Shown in pieces: positions 16,408-26,255 of a DNA stretch of 35,463 bases; position 1 is the first letter of the stretch, and every line of letters starts with the position of its first letter. A program made the position numbers and the translations under genes. Location: the NCBI GenBank assembly GCA_902810705.1, contig CADDYU010000028.1, forward strand, positions 1 to 35,463. Reading direction: 5' to 3'. The notes beneath the pieces are model-generated. The model ran no database searches, had not been told where the DNA came from, and worked only from the letters and a program-made list of their open reading frames with translations. Source of the DNA: Methylococcaceae bacterium (GTDB taxonomy: Bacteria > Pseudomonadota > Gammaproteobacteria > Methylococcales > Methylococcaceae).

Positions 16408-18654
16408 TTAATCGAAGCGCACCCGAATTCCCGCGAAACCCGTAACGGGCGCGCCGGGGCTTAGAAAGCGCTCCGGTTGTCCCGTGAAGAAATTGCTATT
16501 GAGGACGGCGAAATTGGCATACTCGGCATTGGAAACATTGTGGGCCATGGCGAATAGCTCCACGTTTTCGGTGACCGCATAGCGGGTATTCAGATTGAGC
16601 ACCGTATATCCGCTGATCCGGCCGAATCGATTGTAATCATCGCCCCTGGCGTATTGGCTGGAGGCATGCTGGAGATCGCCGCCGACAAACCATCCGGCCA
16701 AGATTTCGTATTCCAAGCCCAGCTTGACCAGATTTTCGGGAAGGCTGGGAATGCGGTCGCCGGCATGCACCAATTCCGGCCCGAGAGCATTGTTCAACAC
16801 GGCGGTGCTGCGATAAGTCGCATCAATGAAACTGTAATTGAAATACCAATTGAGTTTTTCCCAAGCGCCACTCAGGCCCAGCTCGACGCCTTGCCGCTGG
16901 GTCGTTCCGACGTTTTGGAAATAACCGCTGATGAGGCCGTTTCCCGCGTTGACGAACATGATGTCGTTGTTCGAGCGAGTCTTGTAAAACGCGAGGGACC
17001 ATTGCAGGGCCGCGCTGACTTTGCCCCGCATGCCGGCCTCGAAGGTTTCCGAAACCACCGGCTTCAGGGGAGGATCGGCGATGAAGCTATTGGGCAGCGA
17101 GCAGGGGGCGTTCGGATCGGCGCAGGTGAGTTCCACCGGCGACGGGGCGCGGAACCCTTGATTGTAATTTCCGAAAAATGTCAGTTCCTGAAGGGGTGCA
17201 TCCCAATCCAGGACCTTTAAGGGATTCAGGGTGAAACCCGCGGCGGGGTTGGCCCGCTCGAAATTGTGGCTGCCATTCAAAGCCGTTCCGATTCGGTCGT
17301 TCAAGATGATATTGGCCTTGATCCAGTTCAGCGAGGCGTTGATGTCCAGCCAGTCCAGCACCGAGAAGGTATCGGTGGCGAAGGTATTGAAATACTCGTT
17401 GATGCCTTTGAGATCGGTTTCTGTTTGGAACGGCGAACTTCCCACCGTGTTTTTTGCGGGCGCTAAAAAGGCGTCCTGATTGGCCTGGATATAGTGGGTA
17501 TGGCCACCGTTGTAGCCGCCTCCGACCGTGAACTGATTCTGGCGGCCGAAAATGTCGTGGGTCGAAGTCAATTGCAGATTCGCGCCGCTTCCATCCTGCA
17601 CGCTGCGGGTCGTCTCGTTGGCGAACGCCGGCGCCAGCCCTCCGTCCTCGGTCCTGCAGTGGGTGCCGTTCAGATAACGGGCGCAATCCTCGCCGGTATT
17701 GCTGTTCAAGCTTTGAATGGTACTACCCCGGTAATAGGCGTTTCCCGCGAGGCTCAATTTCTCCGTGAACTGGTGGCTGCCCTTGAGCTGGAAGAAATAG
17801 AGGGTGTTTTCCGTGGTATCGGGGGCCGTGTAAATGGCGTACCGGCTCTTGTTCAGCAAACTGGCCGGTGTCGGGCCGACGCCGTTCAAGGTATTGTCGG
17901 CGTAGGTGAAACTAAAATCCAGATCGGTGGTTTCGTTTTCAAAGCCCGCCTTGGCGAATACCTGGTGCACGGCGCTATGGCTGAACGGCCGCCAGCCGTC
18001 GTCCTCGGAGATGTTGGAGGTGACGAACCAATCCACTTGGTCCTTGTAGCCGCCGTGCTCGAACTCGAAAGCCTTGCGCCCGTACGAGCCGCCGTACAGC
18101 TCCGCTCGCGTGCCGGAATGGCTGAAGCCGCTCTTGGTCCGCACCGAGATCGCGCCGCCCAGAGTATTGAGTCCGAACAAGGGGTTAGAGCCCGGCACGA
18201 GCTCCATGTTGGCGATGGCCGAGCGGGGGATCAAATCCCAATTGACAGTATCGCCGAAGGGTTCGTTGACCCGCACCCCGTCCTGATAGACGGACAAGCC
18301 GATGGGAGTACCCAGGAGCGGCGAGGCGATGAAGCCGCGATAGGTCAGATCCGGCTGGTACGGATTGGCTTGGCTGTCGTTGATGTTCACGCTGCCGAGC
18401 TGACGGCGCATGAAATCCGTCAGGGTAAAGGCTTCATGGCGATAGATGTCCTCGTCCTCGACGGTTTGGACGTTGGCGGAAACCTTGTCCCGCGCGAGTC
18501 CCGAACTGGCCAGCGGAGTCAGACCGATGACGTTGACTTCCGGCATTTCCAATGCGTTTTCGGGTTTTTGTCCTGCGCTGGTGGCGGGTGCATTCTCGGC
18601 TTCTAGCGGGGAAGCGATGAGTGACAGGACGAGAGCTGTCTTGGGGAGAGTCAT
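16408..18654 (-). CDS. TonB-dependent outer-membrane receptor
   Basis: A 748-residue TonB-dependent transporter. A short signal peptide is followed by a probable TonB box (MPEVNVIG), then the plug domain with DLTYRGF, VYQDGVRVNEPFGDTVNWDLIP and the closing LGGAISVRTK. About 500 residues of 22-strand barrel follow, with GFRAPSPVEL, and the chain ends in GIRVRFD. The ligand is not evident: there is no siderophore or cobalamin gene beside it and I saw no clear Fur or cobalamin-riboswitch sequence upstream. No Shine-Dalgarno sequence precedes the ATG at 18654, but an in-frame stop a short way upstream rules out a longer product. The nitroreductase starts about 127 bases downstream and may be cotranscribed. 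Confidence 0.93.
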   Translation of the reverse strand: MTLPKTALVLSLIASPLEAENAPATSAGQKPENALEMPEVNVIGLTPLASSGLARDKVSANVQTVEDEDIYRHEAFTLTDFMRRQLGSVNINDSQANPYQPDLTYRGFIASPLLGTPIGLSVYQDGVRVNEPFGDTVNWDLIPRSAIANMELVPGSNPLFGLNTLGGAISVRTKSGFSHSGTRAELYGGSYGRKAFEFEHGGYKDQVDWFVTSNISEDDGWRPFSHSAVHQVFAKAGFENETTDLDFSFTYADNTLNGVGPTPASLLNKSRYAIYTAPDTTENTLYFFQLKGSHQFTEKLSLAGNAYYRGSTIQSLNSNTGEDCARYLNGTHCRTEDGGLAPAFANETTRSVQDGSGANLQLTSTHDIFGRQNQFTVGGGYNGGHTHYIQANQDAFLAPAKNTVGSSPFQTETDLKGINEYFNTFATDTFSVLDWLDINASLNWIKANIILNDRIGTALNGSHNFERANPAAGFTLNPLKVLDWDAPLQELTFFGNYNQGFRAPSPVELTCADPNAPCSLPNSFIADPPLKPVVSETFEAGMRGKVSAALQWSLAFYKTRSNNDIMFVNAGNGLISGYFQNVGTTQRQGVELGLSGAWEKLNWYFNYSFIDATYRSTAVLNNALGPELVHAGDRIPSLPENLVKLGLEYEILAGWFVGGDLQHASSQYARGDDYNRFGRISGYTVLNLNTRYAVTENVELFAMAHNVSNAEYANFAVLNSNFFTGQPERFLSPGAPVTGFAGIRVRFD

Positions 18655-18920
18655 AATCGATAAGCTAGGGTTTTAGACGGCAAAAAGAAGCGCCTTGTAT
18701 CATGAGCCGCTACTCCCTTGTATGGGAAAACTTCCCTTTTGTCATTTTCTCGGCCCCGCTCGCCCGCTTTGCCGCAGCAAGAGCGGCTCGGGTCAGCCCG
18801 CATGACTATGCCATTAACCTGCCGCGCGAATTAAATGGGCCGACTTCAAGCCTAATTGAACCGCTGATACTCTTTTTGAGCTAAAATCCCCGCCTTTTTA
18901 CCCGATAACCCATACCCTCC

Positions 18921-19976
18921 GTGATCCAAGCTTCGTCTCCGACTACTTATCTGATACCCGAATGGGCCGAGCAATCGGCCGTGCTTTTGGCCTGGCCTTA
19001 TGCGGAAGGCGATTTCAGCCGCTGGCTTCCGGCCGTGGAAGCAACGTATGATGCCATTGCCTTGGAAATCGCCCGGCGGGAAATACTGATAGTGGCTTGC
19101 CGGGACGAGGCGCATCGTGATCATATTGGCTCGCGATTGGCCGCGCTGAAGGTGGATGCGGGCCGAGTACGATACGCGATACTGCCTTACGATGACGTGT
19201 GGGTTCGCGATACCGCCCCGCTTGCCGTGGCGACTCCGGAAGGCGTCCGGCTGCTCGATTTTCGTTTCAACGGCTGGGGCGGGAAGTATGCCCATGCCGC
19301 CGACGCCCAACTGGCGCGAAATCTCCACGCGACGGGAGTATTGGGAACCACGCCGTTGAGCCCGGTGAATTTCGTGCTGGAAGGCGGCAGTATCGAGTCG
19401 GACGGCGCGGGTACCTTGTTGACGACCCGGCGCTGCCTGCTTAATCCCAATCGCAATTCCGGCATGGATCAGGTGCAAATCGAGGAACGGTTACGCGCCA
19501 TACTCGGCGCCAAGAGAATCCTATGGCTGGACCATGGTTACGCCGAGGGTGACGATACCGATGCCCATATCGATACATTGGCTCGATTTTGTTCGCCGGA
19601 TACTATCGCCTATACCGCTTGCGATCGGCCGGAAGATCCCCTTTATCGGGAATTTCAGGCCATGGCGGAACAGCTGAGAACCTTTGTCTCCCATTCCGGT
19701 CAATCTTACCGATTGGTTCCGTTGCCGATTCCCTTAGCGATTTATAGCGAAGCGGAAACTCGTTTGCCGGCGACTTATGCCAATTTCCTTATCATTAATG
19801 ATGCGGTACTTGCGCCGGTTTATGGCGATCCCGCCGATAAGAAAGCTCTGGAGCGGCTGGCCCATTGTTTTCCTGACCACGAAATCATCGCCATAAATTG
19901 CCTTCCCTTAATCCGGCAATATGGCAGCCTACATTGCATGACGATGCAGTTTCCCAAAGCCCTTGGAATACCATGA
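18921..19976 (+). CDS. aguA: Agmatine deiminase
   Basis: Cytoplasmic enzyme that hydrolyses agmatine to N-carbamoylputrescine and ammonia, using a cysteine nucleophile in the guanidine-modifying fold. Length (351 aa) fits. Motifs present are DVWVRDTAP, EGGSIE, DTDAHID and the C-terminal QYGSLHC with catalytic Cys339. The start is GTG at 18921 with no visible Shine-Dalgarno sequence. A TAAAAT at 18882-18887 could be a -10 box, but the TTGAAC at 18856 is 20 bases away, too far for a normal spacer. The next gene begins one base after the stop, giving a two-gene putrescine operon. No arginine decarboxylase gene lies in the window. Confidence 0.95.
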   Translation: MIQASSPTTYLIPEWAEQSAVLLAWPYAEGDFSRWLPAVEATYDAIALEIARREILIVACRDEAHRDHIGSRLAALKVDAGRVRYAILPYDDVWVRDTAPLAVATPEGVRLLDFRFNGWGGKYAHAADAQLARNLHATGVLGTTPLSPVNFVLEGGSIESDGAGTLLTTRRCLLNPNRNSGMDQVQIEERLRAILGAKRILWLDHGYAEGDDTDAHIDTLARFCSPDTIAYTACDRPEDPLYREFQAMAEQLRTFVSHSGQSYRLVPLPIPLAIYSEAETRLPATYANFLIINDAVLAPVYGDPADKKALERLAHCFPDHEIIAINCLPLIRQYGSLHCMTMQFPKALGIP

Positions 19977-19977
19977 T

Positions 19978-20868
19978 ATGAGTTCTTCGCTAAAAATCGG
20001 CTTCGTCCAGCAAGCTTGTGGTTTGTCGAATTCGCTAGCCAATTTGGAGGTTTCGATCGCGGGAATACGCGAAGCCGCCAATCGAGGCGCGGACTTGGTA
20101 TTGCTTCCGGAACTCCATCTTGGCCCTTATTTTTGCCAAACCGAAGATTGTAGTCGCTTTGACCTGGCGGAGCCTATTCCCGGTCCGACCACCGAAACTC
20201 TAGGCGCCCTGGCTAGGGAACTCGGCCTCGTCATCGTTGCCTCACTTTTCGAGAGACGCGCGCCCGGGCTTTATCACAATACGGCCGTGGTTTTGGAAAA
20301 AAATGGAACCCTTGCCGGTAAATACCGGAAAATGCATATACCCGACGATCCGGGATATTACGAAAAGTTTTATTTCACCCCCGGCGATCTGGGTTTTGTG
20401 CCCATATCCACCTCGGTGGGGAAACTCGGAGTATTGGTATGTTGGGATCAATGGTATCCGGAAGCGGCGCGGCTGATGGCCTTGGCCGGAGCGGAGATTT
20501 TGCTTTATCCCACGGCTATCGGCTGGAACCCGGATGACGAGCCGGACGAACGAGAACGGCAGCTGGATGCTTGGATAACCGTCCAACGCGGCCATGCCGT
20601 GGCGAATGGACTGCCGGTGGTGGCCTGCAATCGAATCGGGCGGGAGCCTGATCCAAGCGGCCAGAGCAACGGAATAGTGTTTTGGGGAAACAGCTTTGCC
20701 GCGGGTCCGCAGGGCGAGATCCTATGCCGGGCGGATGATAAGGCAAATCAGGTTTTACTGGTGGAAATCAGCCCAAGACAGGCTGAGAATGTCCGGCGCA
20801 TTTGGCCGTTCCTACGCGACCGCCGTATCGACGAATATGCCGGTTTGACTAGACGGTTTCTGGACTGA
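19978..20868 (+). CDS. aguB: N-carbamoylputrescine amidase
   Basis: A 296-residue nitrilase-superfamily amidase that converts N-carbamoylputrescine to putrescine, carbon dioxide and ammonia. The Glu-Lys-Cys triad is clear: Glu45 in LLPELHLGPYFCQ, Lys118 in GKYRKMHIPDDPG, Cys155 in VLVCWDQWYPE. The LHLGPYFCQ and DDPGYYEKFYF blocks are characteristic of AguB rather than other nitrilases. The ATG at 19978 directly follows the aguA stop, so the two are almost certainly co-translated. A TTG at 19963 in the same frame would overlap aguA but lies outside the homologous region. Confidence 0.95.
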   Translation: MSSSLKIGFVQQACGLSNSLANLEVSIAGIREAANRGADLVLLPELHLGPYFCQTEDCSRFDLAEPIPGPTTETLGALARELGLVIVASLFERRAPGLYHNTAVVLEKNGTLAGKYRKMHIPDDPGYYEKFYFTPGDLGFVPISTSVGKLGVLVCWDQWYPEAARLMALAGAEILLYPTAIGWNPDDEPDERERQLDAWITVQRGHAVANGLPVVACNRIGREPDPSGQSNGIVFWGNSFAAGPQGEILCRADDKANQVLLVEISPRQAENVRRIWPFLRDRRIDEYAGLTRRFLD

Positions 20869-21030
20869 TTGCCTGGATGTTTCTCCGGTTCAGCATTGGG
20901 CAGGGTTTAGTAAGAATCGAATGATGCCATAAAGGAGCAAGCCGAGTGCCTTATATAACTCAATCGATTGATAAAGCAGATAGGACAACTTAGGAATATC
21001 GAAGCGCGGCTCGACTTGATTCAATACATG

Positions 21031-21064
21031 CGGCGCCGCTGGCTGCAAGTACCAGCCGGCGCCG
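21031..21064. terminator. Strong GC-rich hairpin between aguB and H-NS-like gene
   Basis: CGGCGCC-GCTGG (21031-21042) pairs with CCAGC-GGCGCCG (21052-21064) with one bulged C and a nine-base loop. It sits nine bases past the H-NS-like stop on the minus strand and also ends the aguB side. No T-run follows in either direction, so it may block or pause rather than act as a classical terminator. Confidence 0.4.
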
Positions 21065-21072
21065 TTCGAGCA

Positions 21073-21396
21073 TCAACCGTTGAGCTCGAATTCCTTGATA
21101 TCGTGCCCTTGGTCGAGCAAGGTTTGTAGCCATTTCGGCTTTACGCCTCGGCCCGTCCACTTCTGGGATAGATTATGGGGATTTTGGTATTTGATGGGAA
21201 CCTTGGTACCTTTTCTCCCGATCGGTTTGGTAGGCTCTGAAATCTCAGCCGTAACGCCGATCGAAGTGGCCAATTCCTTTATTTTCGCAAGCACTTCCTT
21301 ACGTTTACCTTCCCGTTTTTCTTTAAGAGCCTTTTGGGCCTTCTCAATCATACTAGCTAATTCCGATTCGGAAAGATCGGTGTAGTTGTTTGCCAT
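21073..21396 (-). CDS. H-NS-family nucleoid-associated protein
   Basis: A 107-residue H-NS histone-family protein. The N-terminal 50 residues form a charged helix for oligomerisation (ELASMIEKAQKALKEKREGK). The C-terminal DNA-binding module contains KYQNPHNLSQKWTGRGVKPKWL, matching the core TWTGRGRxPxWL motif of the family. Such proteins coat AT-rich DNA and silence it. GGAGG lies about six bases before the ATG at 21396. Its own upstream region is AT-rich, as expected if it represses itself. It is shorter than E. coli H-NS (137 aa), as in many relatives from beta- and gammaproteobacteria. Confidence 0.93.
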   Translation of the reverse strand: MANNYTDLSESELASMIEKAQKALKEKREGKRKEVLAKIKELATSIGVTAEISEPTKPIGRKGTKVPIKYQNPHNLSQKWTGRGVKPKWLQTLLDQGHDIKEFELNG

Positions 21397-21842
21397 TGGC
21401 TGCCTCCGATGTTTGAACTTATTGATAGGCGCTTAATTAATCGCTTCGCCCAAGAGTATATTAAAATTTTTAGAATATGGAAACGATCAAAGACCTAAAT
21501 ATTCGACTATGAGTAGGGTGTCCGGAAGCTATTAGGAGCGAAGTTATTAGGAGGATAGAGGTTGCCGCCTCGAAAATTATAGCCGCTGTGTGTCTATATG
21601 TATCGGCAGCTTGGCGATTTGTTTCAATTAAAATCCGCTGCCTTTTGAATTGGAAACAAGACAATCTCACTTTCGAGCTAAGGGACGCTTTAGGCTTACG
21701 GAATATTCCCTTATTCCTTATGAACAATCCAGCCTTCTTGCGATAATGCTTTTCGATTGGCTATGCCGTCGTCAAATATAACTTTTCTGTACTTTGCCGA
21801 ATGGCATGTCTTGAATTATTAACCCGCTCTAAATTTCGAATT
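21397..21842. other. AT-rich divergent control region of H-NS-like gene and mfd
   Basis: About 445 bases between the divergent H-NS-like gene and mfd, clearly richer in A and T than the rest of the window. It holds a fair promoter for the H-NS-like gene. A small minus-strand frame (21470-21727) has no recognisable product or ribosome site. TATAAC near 21778 might serve mfd, but no well-spaced -35 is visible. Confidence 0.5.
21455..21483 (-). promoter_or_regulatory. Candidate promoter of H-NS-like gene
   Basis: On the minus strand TTTCCA (21478-21483) is followed after exactly 17 bases by TATACT (21455-21460), matches of 4/6 and 5/6 to consensus. The spacer is almost all A and T. It lies about 60 bases before the start codon. 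Confidence 0.45.
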
Positions 21843-24800
21843 ATGGACGAGCCTTTCACAACAGCTCCAGCCATTTCTCCTTTCAGCCCGGTTCTGCCTT
21901 CGAGGACGATGACAGGTGCGGTTGCTTGGCAAAATCTAAGTGGTTGCGGAGATTCCCTGGCTTTGGCCCAAGCGGTTCAAAAAAACAAGGGGCTGTACTT
22001 GGTGGTTACGCAGGACACCCAGGCTGCGGCGCGCTTGGAGCACGAGATTGAATTCTTTGTCGGCCGAAAAATTCCGGTGCTGCATTTTCCGGATTGGGAA
22101 ACCCTGCCGTACGACATTTTTTCCCCTTTGCCTGAAATCGTTTCAGAACGCCTCAAGACCTTGGCGCAACTCTCGCGCATCCGGCACGGTCTCCTGCTCA
22201 CTCCGGTATCGACCTTAATGCAGCGGCTCGGTCCGCGTACCCACGTGCTGGGCAACACGCTGGTCGTGAAGCCCGGCAATTCCTTGAACCTGGAGGAAAC
22301 TCGCCAGAGATTGGAAAGCGTGGGCTATCAGTGCGTCTCGCAAGTCATGCAGCATGGCGAATTCGCGGTGCGCGGCTCGATTCTCGATTTGTTTCCCATG
22401 GGGAGCAGCATCCCTTATCGAATCGAATTGTTTGACGAGGAGGTCGATTCAATTCGCACTTTTGATGTGGAAACCCAGCGTTCCGTCGAAAAGATCAACG
22501 AGGTAAATCTGCTTCCGGCGCGGGAATTCCCTTTCGATGGCGAAGCCATCAAGCAGTTTCGAAAGTCCTTTAGAACCCAATTCCCCGATGTCTCCTTAAA
22601 CAACACGCTCTACCAGGACGTGAGCAAAGGCATCGCGCCGGGCGGCATCGAATATTATTTGCCGCTCTTTGTCGATAAGACGGAAACCCTATTCGATTAT
22701 TTGCCCCCACAGACCACGGTGGTGCTACACGGATCGGTGGAGAGGGCTGCCGAGGCGTTTTTTGCCGAAACCCGTAGCCGCTACGAGCAGCGCCTAGGCC
22801 AGATCGACAAACCCCCTCTCCCGCCAGAAACGTTGTTTCTGGACCCCCATGTCCTGGCTGAACGACTGCTCGCCTATCCAAGGATAGCAATCGATCTCGG
22901 CGAGGTGGAGCCGGCCTCCACCGCTTCGTCCTCCGCGCTTTATCCTGATTCTTTTTCCATGGCGCAGGCGTTGAATCGCTATGTCTACGTCTACGCCTGC
23001 CAGCCGCTGCCCCCGCTCGCTTTCGATGACAAGCAAAAGCGGCCCGCCGAGGCGCTCGGCACCTTCATGGCCGAATTGAACGGCCGGATGCTGTTGGTCG
23101 CGGAAACCGCAGGCCATCGGGAAGCCCTGCTTGAAACTCTGGGGCGGTATGACCTCCGGCCGAAGGTGGTCGACTCCTTCCAGGATTTCGTGGATAGGCC
23201 GGACCGCCTGTGCCTGGTGGTCGCGCCCATGGACCACGGAATCTGGATCACCGATCCCCCGCTCGCCATTGTCACCGAAACCCAGCTGTCGGGCGAAAAG
23301 GCTCAGCAGCGCCGCCGGCGCCGTGCGGCCGCCGGGCAAAAGCTCGATCAGATTCTGCGCAACCTGGAAGAGCTGGAAATCGGCTCGCCGGTCGTGCATC
23401 AGGATCATGGCGTCGGCCGTTACCTGGGCCTCGTCAAGCTTACCGTCGGCGGCCTCGAGACCGAATTCCTGATGCTGGAATACGCCAATCATGACAAGCT
23501 CTATGTGCCGGTCTCCTCTTTGCACCTGATCGGACGCTACAGCGGGGCCAATCCAGAGACCGCGCCGCTGCACAAGCTGGGCGGGGAGCAATGGCAGAAG
23601 GCCCGGCGCAAGGCCTTGGAGCAAGTGCGGGACGTGGCGGCGGAATTATTGGACATCTACGCCAAGCGGGCCGCACGGCAGGGCCTCAGCTACCGGATTC
23701 CCGTCGAGGAATACGCCACCTTCGCCGCCGGGTTTCCTTTCGAGGAAACTCCCGACCAGGAAACGGCGATTCTCGACTGCCTCAAGGACTTGGCGGCACC
23801 CCATCCCATGGATCGGCTGATTTGCGGCGACGTGGGTTTCGGCAAAACCGAGGTCTCGATGCGCGCGGCTTTCGTCGCCGTGCAGAATGGCAAGCAAGTG
23901 GCGGTGCTGGTCCCGACTACGCTATTGGCCCAGCAGCATTTCCAAAACTTCCGCGATCGCTACGCCGACTGGCCGATACGGGTCGAGACCGTTTCCCGGT
24001 TCGTCGGCAGGAAGCAAACGAGTCAATTCATGGAGGATCTGGCCGAGGGCAAGATCGACATTCTTATCGGCACTCACAAGATTTTGCAGAAGGACGTGAA
24101 GTTCAAGGAACTGGGGCTGGTCATCGTGGACGAGGAGCACCGCTTCGGGGTCGGGCAGAAAGACCATTTCAAAAAGCTTAGGAGCGAGGTGGATTTTCTC
24201 ACCCTCACCGCCACGCCCATCCCGCGCACGCTCAACATGGCGATGTCAGGTCTCCGTGACATCTCCATCATCGCCACGCCGCCGCTCAACCGGCACGCCA
24301 TCAAGACCTTTGTCAACGAGTGGGACGGCGGGCTGGTCCAGGAAGCTATCCTTCGTGAAATCAAGCGCGGTGGGCAGGTCTATTTCCTGCACAACAAGAT
24401 CGAGACCATGGAGAAAATGGCCCGGGAACTGCAGGCGCTGATTCCCGCCGCCCGCATCCGCATCGCCCACGGCCAGATACCGGAGCGGGAACTCGAGCGA
24501 ATCATGCTGGATTTCTATCATCAGCGCTTCAACGTGCTACTCTGCACCACCATCATCGAGAGCGGCATCGACATACCCAGCGCCAACACGATCATCATCA
24601 ATCGAGCCGACCTGCTGGGATTGGCTCAATTGCACCAAATTCGCGGCCGAGTCGGGCGCTCGCACCATCGCGCTTACGCCTATCTGATCGTGCCGCCCAA
24701 GGGCATGATGACCGCCGACGCCATCAAACGGCTGGAGGCCATCGAGGCGACGGGCGATCTCGGCGCCGGCTTCATGCTGTCGTCCCATGATCTCGAAATT

Positions 24801-25388
24801 CGCGGGGCAGGGGAGTTGCTGGGGGACGAGCAGAGCGGGCAAATCCAGGAAATCGGCCTGACGCTCTACACCGAGCTCCTGGAGCGGGCGATCAAGGCCC
24901 TGCAATCCGGCCGCCAGCCCGAACTCGATCTTCTGCCTCACGAAGCCAGCCCCGAGATCGACCTGCAAATCCCGGCCCTCATTCCAGACACTTATCTGGG
25001 CGACGTCCACACCCGCCTGGTGCTGTACAAGCGCATCGCCAACGCCAGGGACAGCGAGGAACTGCGGGCCTTGCAAGTGGAAATGATCGATCGCTTCGGA
25101 CTCCTGCCGCCGCCGGCCAAGACGCTGTTCGCCATCACCGAGCTCAAGTTGAAAGCGGAAAAACTCGGAATCCGCAAGATCGAAGCCGGTCCCACGGGCG
25201 GCCGCATTTTGTTCCATCCCGATCCGCCCATCGACCCGATGAAGGTCATCAAGCTCATCCAGACGCAGCCCAAGATCTATAAGCTGGACGGACAGGACAA
25301 ATTGCGCTTCAGTATGGCGTTCGATACGGCGGAGGCGAAGATCGGCTTCGTGGAGAAGCTGGTGAGGGAATTGGATGGTTCCCATTAG
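21843..25388 (+). CDS. mfd: Transcription-repair coupling factor Mfd
   Basis: A DNA translocase that removes RNA polymerase stalled at lesions and recruits UvrA. The 1181-residue length is slightly above E. coli's 1148. The UvrB-like N-terminal region includes DWETLPYDIFSP and HGEFAVRGSILDLFPMG. The polymerase-interaction domain has VVHQDHGVGRYLG. The motor has Walker A GDVGFGKTE near residue 662 and DEEH near 763. LTATPIPRTLNMAMSG, the TRG-type block with QLHQIRGRVGRS and the C-terminal D7 domain follow. The ATG at 21843 (MDEPFTTAP) is preferred; 21801 would add 14 residues. Neither has a clear Shine-Dalgarno sequence. It is followed by a lipoprotein and an L,D-transpeptidase gene on the same strand. 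Confidence 0.97.
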   Translation: MDEPFTTAPAISPFSPVLPSRTMTGAVAWQNLSGCGDSLALAQAVQKNKGLYLVVTQDTQAAARLEHEIEFFVGRKIPVLHFPDWETLPYDIFSPLPEIVSERLKTLAQLSRIRHGLLLTPVSTLMQRLGPRTHVLGNTLVVKPGNSLNLEETRQRLESVGYQCVSQVMQHGEFAVRGSILDLFPMGSSIPYRIELFDEEVDSIRTFDVETQRSVEKINEVNLLPAREFPFDGEAIKQFRKSFRTQFPDVSLNNTLYQDVSKGIAPGGIEYYLPLFVDKTETLFDYLPPQTTVVLHGSVERAAEAFFAETRSRYEQRLGQIDKPPLPPETLFLDPHVLAERLLAYPRIAIDLGEVEPASTASSSALYPDSFSMAQALNRYVYVYACQPLPPLAFDDKQKRPAEALGTFMAELNGRMLLVAETAGHREALLETLGRYDLRPKVVDSFQDFVDRPDRLCLVVAPMDHGIWITDPPLAIVTETQLSGEKAQQRRRRRAAAGQKLDQILRNLEELEIGSPVVHQDHGVGRYLGLVKLTVGGLETEFLMLEYANHDKLYVPVSSLHLIGRYSGANPETAPLHKLGGEQWQKARRKALEQVRDVAAELLDIYAKRAARQGLSYRIPVEEYATFAAGFPFEETPDQETAILDCLKDLAAPHPMDRLICGDVGFGKTEVSMRAAFVAVQNGKQVAVLVPTTLLAQQHFQNFRDRYADWPIRVETVSRFVGRKQTSQFMEDLAEGKIDILIGTHKILQKDVKFKELGLVIVDEEHRFGVGQKDHFKKLRSEVDFLTLTATPIPRTLNMAMSGLRDISIIATPPLNRHAIKTFVNEWDGGLVQEAILREIKRGGQVYFLHNKIETMEKMARELQALIPAARIRIAHGQIPERELERIMLDFYHQRFNVLLCTTIIESGIDIPSANTIIINRADLLGLAQLHQIRGRVGRSHHRAYAYLIVPPKGMMTADAIKRLEAIEATGDLGAGFMLSSHDLEIRGAGELLGDEQSGQIQEIGLTLYTELLERAIKALQSGRQPELDLLPHEASPEIDLQIPALIPDTYLGDVHTRLVLYKRIANARDSEELRALQVEMIDRFGLLPPPAKTLFAITELKLKAEKLGIRKIEAGPTGGRILFHPDPPIDPMKVIKLIQTQPKIYKLDGQDKLRFSMAFDTAEAKIGFVEKLVRELDGSH

Positions 25389-25472
25389 GCAGGAAAAGGC
25401 AGTTTGACAATGCGCTACTTGGCGCGTGCTTGTCCGGTTCACCGTGGGCCGCGCTCATCCGGATCACCGATC

Positions 25473-26255
25473 ATGATGACCATTAGACGTTCTTGTCTTC
25501 GTGCCTTGCTTACGCTTCTCGCGGTGGGCCTGTCCGGTTGCGTTTGGCTAAGGCTTCTTGAAATCAAATACCAGCTCGCGGATTTCGACGCGCATATGCG
25601 CGTCCAGGTCGCCAATCAACATTTCATCTTGAACCTGCTGCATCCGGTGCTGTTCAGCGAGGATTTCCGGTACTTGACCAAACTGCACCCGAGCCGGATC
25701 GAGGCGCTGCCGCAAGGCTATCGGTGGTTCCTGGATTTTCGCGTCGCTCCCGTTTCGTCGAAGCGAAAGACCGCCGGGGCCATCGCCTTCGCGCTGACCT
25801 TCACGCCGGACGATCAATTGGCCGCGTTCGATTTCTCTCCGCTGTTTCTCGAAATGGCGCCCCCGGCGTTCCTGGAGGCCTCGATCCGCGCGCTGGGATC
25901 GGGCAAGATAGATCAAGGCAAAAAGCAGTTGAAAGTCGATCCTGAAGATCTGCCCCACTTATCCGCCAAGCTGCCGAGCCGGAGCCGAATCGTTGAAGTC
26001 ATGGGGCCACCTGCGGAAGAATTTAGGGACCGTGATTTGAACGTGCTGAGATACCGGTTGAAGGCGGAGGCGCTTCCCGTGGAGCCGGAATACGAAAACC
26101 GCCGGCTGGCCGAGGTCAAGCTGTCCTTTGATCCCTCCACGGATGAGCTGGTCCGGCTGGCCGGCCGCTTCGCAGGGCTCAAGCTCGCCATTGATTACCG
26201 CAAGTTTTTGCCGTCCAGGGCACGGGAAGAGAAAAAGACGGCGAGCGCCGACTGA
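25473..26255 (+). CDS. Predicted lipoprotein, unknown function
   Basis: A 260-residue exported lipoprotein. A basic N-terminus (MMTIRRSCLR) and hydrophobic stretch LLTLLAVG lead to the lipobox LSGC. The mature part is mixed alpha/beta with repeated polar-hydrophobic strands, including RYLTKLHPSRIEALPQGYRWFLDFRV and FRDRDLNVLRYRLKAEALP, and a basic, Lys-rich tail. I do not recognise the family. The start at 25473 places the lipobox about 22 residues in; the longer frame from 25404 would give an untypical leader. It lies 84 bases after mfd and ahead of the L,D-transpeptidase, which hints at an envelope role, but this is inference only. Confidence 0.75.
   Translation: MMTIRRSCLRALLTLLAVGLSGCVWLRLLEIKYQLADFDAHMRVQVANQHFILNLLHPVLFSEDFRYLTKLHPSRIEALPQGYRWFLDFRVAPVSSKRKTAGAIAFALTFTPDDQLAAFDFSPLFLEMAPPAFLEASIRALGSGKIDQGKKQLKVDPEDLPHLSAKLPSRSRIVEVMGPPAEEFRDRDLNVLRYRLKAEALPVEPEYENRRLAEVKLSFDPSTDELVRLAGRFAGLKLAIDYRKFLPSRAREEKKTASAD

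Noticed and set aside
17494-18606. Long open frame of 370 codons antisense to the TonB receptor
   Set aside because: It mirrors the receptor codons in GC-rich DNA, resembles no known protein and has no ribosome site.
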